Source: CAVYUC01 sp963771595 (GTDB lineage: Bacteria > Bacteroidota > Bacteroidia > Bacteroidales > Prolixibacteraceae). From it: DNA of 64,000 nucleotides. Position numbers and translations under genes: made by a program. Positions 24,410 through 32,062 of this stretch are shown piece after piece; within the stretch, counting starts at the first letter, position 1; every line of letters starts with the position of its first letter. Below the pieces are notes generated by a model. The model made no database searches. It was not told the DNA's origin and saw only the letters and a list, made by a program, of their open reading frames with translations. The stretch covers positions 1 through 64,000 of the forward strand of contig CAVYUC010000003.1 in NCBI GenBank assembly GCA_963771595.1, in the 5' to 3' direction.

Positions 24410-24897
24410 TTAAACATGTTGCAATAAAGGCAAATCTTCTTTAAGAGTTTTAAATATTTCTTCTGCATCCACATCGAAATAATGATGCACAATAATATCC
24501 CTCATACCCATCGCTTGTTTCCAATGTATTTCAGGATATCTGACCAGAAGTTTCCTGTTCGTGTTCTAATCGAGGTTCTTTATACTTTCTCCCACTGCCA
24601 TCAGTTTCATCTGTATAAATCATTATAGTTACTCACTAGCAGTTGGTTTAACTTTATCTCCTTTATCTACTTTTTCACCCGATGGAACTCACATGTATTT
24701 TGTTCACGGTTGTTTGTGTTTATCTGCAAACATGTTCGTTTCATGCACACACTATCCAAAAGAATCATACCTGATTCAGAAGAGGTAAAATCATTGGCTG
24801 TAATGATATCTTCCGTTCTTTTTAATATAGTTTTAAGATTATCGCTAATTATACACAGAAGGTTAAAAGCAAAAACTTTATCAAACATATATGCCAT
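24410..24897 (-). pseudogene. hepT pseudogene with insertion and nonsense codon
   Basis: The first part (from 24897) reads MFDKVFAFNLLCIISDNLK, then FTSSESGMILLDSVCM, a good HepT N-terminus. The gene is then interrupted by a 127-bp insert flanked by 7-bp direct repeats. It resumes with LMAVGESIKNLD, an in-frame TAG, NRKLLVRYPEIHWKQAMG, and MRDIIVHHYFDVD with the RX4HxY-like motif (R-DIIV-H-H-Y). The stop is at 24410. So the toxin active site is still encoded but cannot be reached. The start overlaps the intact mntA by 17 bases. Confidence 0.8.
24604..24744. repeat. 127-bp insert flanked by 7-bp direct repeats inside hepT
   Basis: GTTTCAT occurs at 24604-24610 and 24738-24744 (ATGAAAC in the gene's orientation). 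Removing one repeat plus the insert restores the HepT reading LDSVCM-K-LMAVGES. A 7-bp duplication suggests a target-site duplication, but I see no terminal inverted repeats and no resemblance to the RAYT-derived elements. Confidence 0.6.
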
Positions 24898-25174
24898 CTT
24901 TTACAATGCTGTTTTTTAATAACCGGTTCATGGATTTCCTCATTCTGACTAAATCGACGGGCTGTTCCACTAATTCTTCCAATTCTTCTTTTAATGCGGC
25001 TATTTGGAATAAACTTAATGGTTCACCTTCATAATAAATGTCGATATCACTTGTATCATTCGTTTCGCCTCTTGCTACCGATCCGAAAATACCCATCCTG
25101 GTTATTCCGTAAACAGCACCTCTGTTTTTATGAAAACCGGATAAAAGCTGAATGAATTGTTCTGTAGTTTTCAT
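24881..25174 (-). CDS. mntA: MntA-like nucleotidyltransferase antitoxin (orphaned)
   Basis: 97 residues. MGIFGSVARGETNDTSDIDI has GS-x10-DxD, followed by LFQIAALKEELEELVEQPVD and the usual C-terminal basic 'RMRKSMNRLLKNSIVKDGI'. This is a typical MntA. Its partner hepT is a pseudogene, so it is probably retained without a target or only recently orphaned. It is not a close copy of the intact mntA at 20259. Confidence 0.85.
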   Translation of the reverse strand: MKTTEQFIQLLSGFHKNRGAVYGITRMGIFGSVARGETNDTSDIDIYYEGEPLSLFQIAALKEELEELVEQPVDLVRMRKSMNRLLKNSIVKDGIYV

Positions 25175-25418
25175 CAGACATTCAATTTTTAGCTAAAATA
25201 GTTAATTTATTCTTGCAAAGTACATAAATCAGCGAGACGAAGATGTCGGCAGTCGTAGTTTTTAGGTTGTGGTTTGAAATGGAGTGCCGGTTACGGATTT
25301 GGCGTTCAAAGTTCAAAGTTCCGGGTTTCAAAGTTTGATTTTCTATGATTATTTTATCATTGAAATTGTTGCAATTTCTTTGCTTCAGTTATTTAATATT
25401 TTCCGGAACGTATTTTTA

Positions 25419-25922
25419 TTAGCTACTAAAGTCATTGTTATACTGTGAATTCAGCAGGTTTTTAGTATATGTTTCCAGGTTCTTCCAAATTATATCTAAT
25501 TTGTTCACCTCTTCAGGAAGTAGGTTTAGTTCTTCGATTTGGACTTCTTTATAAAAAGGATATTCGTGGGCAACATTATTTCTTGTTTGACGGAGTTTTA
25601 CCCAGTCTTTTGCATTTTCCAGCAAATTGAGTTTTTCCAGTTTATAGAGAATGTCGATAAAAGGAAGTCCGGAAACATCTTCTTCAAGGGCTTCAAGCAG
25701 CTGCTTAAAAAGGCGGGTCCCCATGCTGTCCTGGAGTTTTGAAAACCGGTAAATCAACTGATCGAACAAGGCCATTTCCAGCTGAGAAATTTGCCCAAAA
25801 TTTGATTCTGATAAAGGAAAATATTTTTTTATACTTTCGAAAGCGAACATCATCCGTTGGTGATGTAAATTGCAAATTGCAAGAGTTTCTGTTAATTTAT
25901 TTCGCAATTCCTGTGTCAGCAT
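25419..25922 (-). CDS. HEPN-type protein with RX4HEYP motif
   Basis: 167 residues, a clear homologue of the protein at 16112-16594: LALFDQLIYRF-type helix, KLQDSMGTRLFKQLLEALEE, FIDILYKLEKLNLLENAKDW and RNNVAHEYPFYKE with RX4H. The C-terminus is helical. Its start overlaps the nucleotidyltransferase gene by seven bases, making this the intact reference arrangement for this sub-type. It is a predicted ribonuclease controlled by its partner. Confidence 0.78.
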   Translation of the reverse strand: MLTQELRNKLTETLAICNLHHQRMMFAFESIKKYFPLSESNFGQISQLEMALFDQLIYRFSKLQDSMGTRLFKQLLEALEEDVSGLPFIDILYKLEKLNLLENAKDWVKLRQTRNNVAHEYPFYKEVQIEELNLLPEEVNKLDIIWKNLETYTKNLLNSQYNNDFSS

Positions 25923-26218
25923 AGCTGTATTCCGGTGCTGTAAATTGTTTTAAAAAAATCGGATTGGTGCATGTTGGGATTATCCAAAACCACATCAATT
26001 TTTTGTTCTCCGATTTTAAATATGAGATCGGTAATAAAATTAATTTTAGAACGAACATCCGGATAATTTCCACTTTGTTTTCGAATGAATAAATCAATAT
26101 CGCCACCACGTTTATTGTTTCTGGTGCGCGATCCAAATAAAATAACATGCACATCTTTCCCAAAATGCAGTTGTGCCAGATCTTTAATGCTTTCAATTTC
26201 TTGTTCATCCAAACGCAT
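25916..26218 (-). CDS. Minimal nucleotidyltransferase (MNT)
   Basis: About 100 residues from the preferred ATG at 26218 (MRLDEQEIESIKDLAQLHFG), by alignment with the homologue at 17066. An upstream ATG at 26248 would overlap the -7-like box. VILFGSRTRNNKRGGDIDLF is GS-x9-DxD. KIDVVLDN is the likely third acidic element. It is coupled to the HEPN gene by a seven-base overlap. Confidence 0.85.
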   Translation of the reverse strand: MRLDEQEIESIKDLAQLHFGKDVHVILFGSRTRNNKRGGDIDLFIRKQSGNYPDVRSKINFITDLIFKIGEQKIDVVLDNPNMHQSDFFKTIYSTGIQLC

Positions 26219-26221
26219 ATT

Positions 26222-26229
26222 CAAAGGTA
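26222..26229 (-). promoter_or_regulatory. -7-like box next to an MNT start codon
   Basis: Minus-strand TACCTTTG is followed by AAT and the preferred ATG (26218). This is the same close placement as at 17072-17079 before the homologous gene, again suggesting a leaderless transcript. Confidence 0.4.
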
Positions 26230-26248
26230 ATAAAAGTTTCGGGTTCAA

Positions 26249-26515
26249 AGTTCAAGTCTCAAAGGCCTTTTCGCCTGCTCTATTGATGATTTTACTTCAC
26301 GATTTGGATACAGTAAATTTCTCTTATTGTAGTTTAATCTTTTGGAGAAATAGGTAAGCCCAAGATGTTTTCCTGCTGTTTTACCCCCTAAATCCCCCCA
26401 AATTACCCCTTTGGTCATCCATCACACTTTCCATACACCGACCATTTCCCCTATAAGGGAAAGAAATAGGAAAATTTGATTGCCGGGGGACTTGGTCCGC
26501 GTTACATAGTTGATT
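26249..26515. other. Non-coding gap with C-rich repeat
   Basis: Contains GGGTTCAAAGTTCAAG-type simple repeats (26240-26260, also near 24340 and 25310) and a C-rich block (26387-26462) related to those at 19.4 and 20.95 kb. No gene is visible. Confidence 0.45.
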
Positions 26516-27379
26516 TTACTTCACAATGAAGTATGGATTGAGCAGGTTTTCTTTATTATAATTTAGTTCCTGTGAATAATCTGTTAACCAAAGCTTTTTT
26601 CCTGCGGCATTGGCGATGGCATGGCCGGCGGCTGTATCCCATTCCATGGTGGGACCAAAGCGGGGGTATTCGTCGGCAAGTCCTTCCGCAACCTGGCATA
26701 TTTTGAGCGAACTTCCCCTTGAAATGATTTCAAGTTGCGGATGTTTTTCCCGAAGCTTGTCGATGTATTGGTTTGTTTCTTCATTCCTGTGCGACCGGCT
26801 GCCGATAACTGTATATGTTTCATGCGGAATGCTGCCGGTTAGTTTTTCTCCCGATTGCTGCAGGATTTCAAAGTTTACCGAATCCGTTACATTTTCCAGT
26901 TTCCAGGTTCCGGTTCCGGTGATTCCAACATACAATGTGCCGGTAACCGGTACGTAAATTACACCCATCTCCGGTTTTCCGTTGGTTATCAGGGCAATGT
27001 TAACTGTAAATTCGTCATTTCGTTTAATAAATTCCTTTGTGCCATCGAGTGGATCGACCAGCCAGAAGGATTCCCAGTTTTTTCGTTCAGCATAGGAAAT
27101 TTGCTTTCCTTCTTCACTTAACAGCGGGAGATTTGTATCCTGTAACAATTCATTTATTATCCGGTGACTGGCTTTGTCGGCAATAGTAAGTGGAGAATTA
27201 TCTGCTTTTCGTTCAATGGAAAAATCGGACTGCGGGTCATTATAAATGGAAAGAATTTCTTTTCCGGCTTTAATGGCAGCCTGTATTGCAGTATTAATAA
27301 GAAGCAAGCTTTCCCCGGACTTCCGGGAAACGGGAGAAGAAGGGAATGTGCTTTTATTAAGATTGTTGTTTTTTTTCAT
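26516..27379 (-). CDS. cysQ: 3'(2'),5'-bisphosphate nucleotidase CysQ
   Basis: 287 residues of the inositol-monophosphatase-like Li+-sensitive superfamily. ADNSPLTIADKASHRIIN, LPLLSEEGKQISY with the metal-binding EE, FWLVDPLDGTKEFIKRNDEF with the DPLDGT signature, VIGSRSHRNEET and MEWDTAAGHAI with WDxxAG are all present. It hydrolyses PAP (left after PAPS use) to AMP. Pairing with cysC and an SLC13 permease is typical of Bacteroidota sulfate-activation clusters. The N-terminal ~25 residues are variable, so the start could be a little later. Confidence 0.92.
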   Translation of the reverse strand: MKKNNNLNKSTFPSSPVSRKSGESLLLINTAIQAAIKAGKEILSIYNDPQSDFSIERKADNSPLTIADKASHRIINELLQDTNLPLLSEEGKQISYAERKNWESFWLVDPLDGTKEFIKRNDEFTVNIALITNGKPEMGVIYVPVTGTLYVGITGTGTWKLENVTDSVNFEILQQSGEKLTGSIPHETYTVIGSRSHRNEETNQYIDKLREKHPQLEIISRGSSLKICQVAEGLADEYPRFGPTMEWDTAAGHAIANAAGKKLWLTDYSQELNYNKENLLNPYFIVK

Positions 27380-27493
27380 TAATAATATTTCGATTTTTTA
27401 CCCCCTCCGGCTCCCCCCTTTAGGGAGGGCAAGAGGCAGAATTTTGTTCCAAATGACTTTTTCACCTGCCCGGCTCTGCACGATTTATTACTA

Positions 27494-29299
27494 TTAAAAG
27501 TTCCAGAAATATGGAATCAGCCAAACGCTAATTATGAAGGCGATGATTTGCATGGGGGCGCCAATACGTAAAAAATCGCGGTGGGAATATTTACCGATGG
27601 ATTTTATGATGAGGTTGGCACGGTATCCTCTGGCGGTCATGAAACTTGATGCGCCTGCAATGGCTATTGCCACAAAAAACGGTTTTTCATCGGATCCCAG
27701 TATTTGTGCGGCCATTGCTGCAATTGGAAATACAAGTGCAACGGCTGCATTATTGGTAATAATTTCGGTTAGTACAGCTGTCACAAGATAAATGATGGCC
27801 AAAACACCAACCGGCCCCAGCGATTTCACAATTCCGATTGCATCTTTGGCAAGTATTTCTGCCATTCCTGCGTTTTGAATAGCGCGGCTTACTGCAAATG
27901 CCGAAGCAATGCTAACGATAAAATCCCAGCTCACCGCTTTTGTATAATTCTGATGTGGAAGTATTTTCAGCCAAACCAGCAGGATAGCAGCAAAGGCAAC
28001 AAAATAAAAGATGTTGAGCCGCATTCCGTATCCGTAAGAAACAATTTCGTTTATAACAATTCCAGCCACCATGGCCAGTAATATTGAAAGGGCCAGCCAT
28101 TTTTTACGCGTGCTTTTTTCCAGCCGGTAATCACGTACATAGTTAACCAGGTAAAAAATCCGGGAAGTACTCCAGATTTGTTCAAACTTTTCAGTTGCCA
28201 GTAAAACTACATTATCTCCTACTTTCAGTTTCAGGTTGTTCAGGTTGGCAGATATCCGTTCACCATTCCGGTGAACTGCCAGTACCACTGCATTGAAATG
28301 TTCGAAAAAGTTGTATTCCTTGATTGTTTGTCCAAGTCCTGCAAAACGAGGCGATAGCACGGCTTCGTACTGTTTAAGTTTGCCCGGGTCTGCATTGTCC
28401 AGATATTCGATTCCTGCCAATTTCACATCTTTGTGGGCGAGGATATAATTCATACGATCGGCGCTGCCGGCAACAAGAATATGATCGTCTGCACGTAAAA
28501 CCAATTCGTTGGTTTTCCCCGGATAAATCAACCTACTGTTACGTTCAATGGATTGAACTGTTAATCCGTTAAGGCCGGGAATCCATTTTCCCGAAACCGG
28601 TTGTCCTGTAAATTTGCTGTCGGGAGTGAGTATCAGGTTGTAATAATAATCTTTTACATCGGCATTTTCCTGGCTTATTTTTATTTTTTTTCCGGGAAGT
28701 AAAAGGTTGCCAAAGACGGCAATATATACAAATCCGATGAGAGAAATAAAGCCCCCTACTTTAGCCAGTTCGAACAGGTGAAAGCCGCGGAATCCGTTTT
28801 CAAGCATCAATCCATGTACCACCAGGTTGGATGATGTGCCGATGAGCGTGCACATTCCGCCAAAAATTGCAGCGTAGGAGAGGGGAATGAGGAACTTTTT
28901 GTAGGAAAGTTTCATCAGGTCGGCCCATTTTATAAGCAGCGGAGTGATGTTCACTACCATCGGCAGGTTGTTCAGAAATGCTGAAAGAAATGCCACCGGG
29001 ATCATAATCCGCGGCAGTAAAAACGGCATTGGATTCTTTTTGCGTGGAAGCCAGGCCTGTGCCAGCCGCGTAATCAGTCCCGATTGTTTTATGCCTTCGT
29101 TTACAAGAAACAAAACTACAATGGTTACCACTCCGTTATTGGAAAAACCGGCTATCAGTTCCTCTGCTGTAATGATTCCTGTTGCCATAAATATGACTGC
29201 TGCACTGAAAAGAATCAGTCCGGGACGCAGCATTTCAGTGAGAAATGCTACTACAATGTAAAGCAGAATAGCCAGAGTAAGCCAGGCTTCAATGGTCAT
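27494..29299 (-). CDS. SLC13/DASS-family permease with TrkA-C domains
   Basis: About 601 residues from the ATG at 29299. Membrane segments at each end flank a cytoplasmic middle (residues ~200-385) with two RCK_C/TrkA-C-like modules: LTVQSIERNSRLIYPGKTN, LRADDHILVAGSADRM and LKVGDNVVLLATEKF. The transporter halves contain FLNNLPMVVNITPLL and TEIITNNAAVALVFPIA, the paired NNxP/TNNAA helix-hairpin motifs of the family. It lies between cysQ and a UDP-sugar dehydrogenase, so sulfate is the likely substrate, though dicarboxylate cannot be ruled out. Confidence 0.87.
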   Translation of the reverse strand: MTIEAWLTLAILLYIVVAFLTEMLRPGLILFSAAVIFMATGIITAEELIAGFSNNGVVTIVVLFLVNEGIKQSGLITRLAQAWLPRKKNPMPFLLPRIMIPVAFLSAFLNNLPMVVNITPLLIKWADLMKLSYKKFLIPLSYAAIFGGMCTLIGTSSNLVVHGLMLENGFRGFHLFELAKVGGFISLIGFVYIAVFGNLLLPGKKIKISQENADVKDYYYNLILTPDSKFTGQPVSGKWIPGLNGLTVQSIERNSRLIYPGKTNELVLRADDHILVAGSADRMNYILAHKDVKLAGIEYLDNADPGKLKQYEAVLSPRFAGLGQTIKEYNFFEHFNAVVLAVHRNGERISANLNNLKLKVGDNVVLLATEKFEQIWSTSRIFYLVNYVRDYRLEKSTRKKWLALSILLAMVAGIVINEIVSYGYGMRLNIFYFVAFAAILLVWLKILPHQNYTKAVSWDFIVSIASAFAVSRAIQNAGMAEILAKDAIGIVKSLGPVGVLAIIYLVTAVLTEIITNNAAVALVFPIAAMAAQILGSDEKPFFVAIAIAGASSFMTARGYRANLIIKSIGKYSHRDFLRIGAPMQIIAFIISVWLIPYFWNF

Positions 29300-29415
29300 A
29301 AAGCCCCCCAACCCCCGGAGGGGGAGTTTGAAATTGCTGATATTGGGAATGGTATTTCAAACTATGTTTAATATAGATCATTTAAATGAGCCGCCGCCAA
29401 TTCTGATTTCTTCAG

Positions 29416-29435
29416 CCCCGGCATTAATGCCGGGG
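29416..29435. repeat. Perfect 20-bp palindrome
   Basis: CCCCGGCATTAATGCCGGGG lies 30 bases downstream of the UDP-sugar dehydrogenase stop. There is no T-run on the minus strand, so a REP-like hairpin or mRNA end stabiliser is more likely than a Rho-independent terminator. Confidence 0.7.
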
Positions 29436-29464
29436 TTAGTTATTATTAGCCAGAGCAGAAGGAA

Positions 29465-30776
29465 CTACAATTTATACACCTTTTCATTTCCTTCTTTAAT
29501 CATATTCCGCATATCCACAATCATTTTTGCATGTTGCTGTATAAATTCCACATCAAAAGCATCATGATTAGTTGTGAGCACCACACAATCTGCCTGTTGT
29601 AATGTTTCTTCATTCAATTCAATTGAATTCAATTCACTGCCTCCATGAGTTTTAATTTGAGGAATGAACGGATCGTGATATTTTACAAGTCCGCCTTTGT
29701 GAAGGGTTATATCAATAATTTCAAGGGCTGGTGATTCGCGCTCGTCATTGATATTGGGTTTGTATGCTACACCAAGGAACAGGATGTTGCTGCCATTTAC
29801 CGCTTTTTTATGCCGGTTGAGTGCAGTTGCAATTTTAATGTACATGTAGTGTGGCATGCGCATGTTGATGTGCCCGGCAGCGTGAATCATGCTCAGGTCA
29901 AAATCAAACCGTTTGGCAATGTGCTCGAGGTAAAAAGGATCGAGGGGGATGCAGTGGCCGCCGATTCCTGGTCCCGGATAAAAAGCCTGGAAACCCGAAG
30001 GGTTTTGTTTTTGCCGCTTCAATAACTTCCCAGATGTTGATGTCCATTTTTCCGGAAAGCAGCGCCAGTTCGTTAATTAAACTGATGTTGATGAGACGGT
30101 AGGTGTTTTCAAGTATTTTAACCATTTCGGCCACGCGGGGTGAGCTGACAGTGTGAATATTGTCAATTGCCCTTTTATACAGTGCTTCTCCAATCTGTTT
30201 CCCTTCTTCGGTCATCGCTCCAAGTACTTTTGGTGTATTGCGGGTGTGAAACGATTTATTTCCCGGGTCCACACGTTCAGGGGAATAAGCCAGCCAGAAG
30301 TCATTACCGTGTTTCATTCCGCTTTCCTTTTCAATGATGGGCAACATCAGATCTTCGGTGGTTGTTGGGTAGGTGGTGCTTTCGAGGCTGATAAATGTTC
30401 CGGCTTTCATATAACGGCCGATATCGGTACAAGCGCTTTCAATGTAGCTCATATCCGGTTTACGAAAACGATCCAACGGTGTTGGCACACAAATAAGCAG
30501 CGCATCGCATTCGTTCATTCGGGAGAAATCCGTAGTGGCAGAGAGTGAGACATTATCGACTACTTCTTTTAGTACCGCATCCCGAATGTCACCGATATAA
30601 TTATCGCCTCTGTTAATCCGGTCAACTTTATCCTGATTTTTATCGAATCCGATTACTTTTACTTTTGCTTCTGCAAAATTTACTGCCAGCGGAAGACCAA
30701 CATAACCGAGGCCAATAACTCCAACTACTTCATTGTTCTGTTCTATTTTTTCAAGAATGTTTTTAGTGTGGTTCAT
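29465..30776 (-). pseudogene. UDP-sugar 6-dehydrogenase (WbpA/WecC type), one frameshift
   Basis: The first frame from 30776 gives GVIGLGYVGLPLAVNFAEAK (NAD motif), LICVPTPLDRFRKPDMSYIE, STTYPTTTEDLMLPII and LAYSPERVDPGN, then derails after TKPFGF. The protein resumes at once in the next frame as QAFYPGPGIGGHCIPLDPFY, containing the catalytic Cys, and runs to the normal end. Removing one C from TTTCCAGG near 29998 restores a ~435-residue enzyme. It oxidises a UDP-HexNAc to its uronic acid for the polysaccharide. The frameshift is the only damage seen and may be a sequencing error. Confidence 0.85.
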
Positions 30777-30837
30777 ATAGCAAATTTTAATACTTAATGC
30801 TGAATCGTAAAAATTGTTTATACTGAGGAAATTTATT

Positions 30838-31965
30838 CTAAACTTCGTTCCAGCGGGTTTTCACCGTGGATAAATACTGGCTTCCGAAAACCCATCCCAA
30901 TCCGATAATGCCGCCAAGGAATATCCAGATGATGAGGATAAGTGGACGATTGGGTTTTGATTTTTCGAGGGGTACAGTAACTGGTTTGATGATGGAAAAA
31001 ACAGGGGTGTCTTCCTTTACTTTAATCCTGGCCTGTTCCAGTTGCTGGGCCAGTTCGGAATAAACATTAAATGCCAGCTGGTATTCATTCTGCAGACGTT
31101 CCTCTTCTGTGTAAGCAACTGCGCTGGTTACATTTTTGTTGCGGTCGCGGAAAGAGGCCAGTTCAGCCTGCGCTTTCTGAAATTCAGCCTTTTTTTCATC
31201 ATATCGCTCTTCCACGAATTTCATCTGTGCAGTTGCTTTTTCCACCTTAAATTCAGTAATGTATTGCTGAAGGAGTTCCTTTGCCTTTTGTGTTACCTGC
31301 GCAGTTAGTCCAGGCTCGTGAAACGTGGCGCTGAGTTCAATAACTCCTTCCTTGTCATTCAGTGAAAGAGAAATACTACTTGCAATAATTTTACGAACTG
31401 CTTCCTGTTTAGGTGTAAGTTTAATGGTTTGTACAGTATCTGTTTCAATTATTTCTGCTGAATATTTTTGTTCTCCCCTAACAGCTTTCAAAATAACTCC
31501 CGGAAGGCCAATTGTATATTTTTTTATTGCTGAAAGAAAACCTGGATTATAATATTCAGTGTAGTATTCATATAAGGTAACCGGTTTGTCAATGCCTTCT
31601 ATTTTGAAAGGCGTATTCATGATTTCCAGTTGAAAAGGAACGCTTTGCACAATTTGCGGATAAACCTGCGGTGACAATTCAGTAACCCCCTGTGACATGT
31701 TTATATTAAACCCGGCCATGGATGCCAGTGATGACAATCCACCAAGTTTTGAAGTTCCCTGAGAAGTTTGTGGCACCAGTGTGGTGGACGCTGTAAACTC
31801 TTTTGGCGTCAGCATTGCCACCGCCAACCCGATTAAGGCGAACAACAGCACAATTTTGAAGATAAGCTTTCTGCCATCCCAGATATTTTTGGCAAGGGCT
31901 ATCAGATCTATTTCGTCTTCTTCAACGGAATTTGTTTGGGACGATTTTTTATTTTCTTCGGTCAT
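30838..31965 (-). CDS. Wzz-like polysaccharide chain-length determinant
   Basis: 375 residues: a cytoplasmic start with EEDEIDLIALAKNIWDGRK, first membrane span IFKIVLLFALIGLAVAML, a periplasmic domain with coiled-coil (EKATAQMKFVEERYDEKKAE, then AELASFRDRNKN), and the second span LILIIWIFLGGIIGLGWVFG after PVTVPLEKSKPNRP, the proline-rich pre-TM2 motif. There is no C-terminal BY-kinase, so it is the short Wzz type. It sets the modal chain length together with Wzy. The 97-bp gap to the export gene holds only AAATTG-type simple repeats. Confidence 0.88.
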   Translation of the reverse strand: MTEENKKSSQTNSVEEDEIDLIALAKNIWDGRKLIFKIVLLFALIGLAVAMLTPKEFTASTTLVPQTSQGTSKLGGLSSLASMAGFNINMSQGVTELSPQVYPQIVQSVPFQLEIMNTPFKIEGIDKPVTLYEYYTEYYNPGFLSAIKKYTIGLPGVILKAVRGEQKYSAEIIETDTVQTIKLTPKQEAVRKIIASSISLSLNDKEGVIELSATFHEPGLTAQVTQKAKELLQQYITEFKVEKATAQMKFVEERYDEKKAEFQKAQAELASFRDRNKNVTSAVAYTEEERLQNEYQLAFNVYSELAQQLEQARIKVKEDTPVFSIIKPVTVPLEKSKPNRPLILIIWIFLGGIIGLGWVFGSQYLSTVKTRWNEV

Positions 31966-32062
31966 TATAAATTGATAAACTGATAAATTGTGAAACTGTT
32001 AAATGGTCAAATTGTTAAAATTGTAAAATGAATAATTTCAAACTTGATAATAATTTTCAAAG

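Noticed and set aside
31966..32062. Possible operator array of AAATTG/AAACTG units before the Wzz-like gene
   Set aside because: Spacing is irregular and the motif is low-complexity AT sequence.
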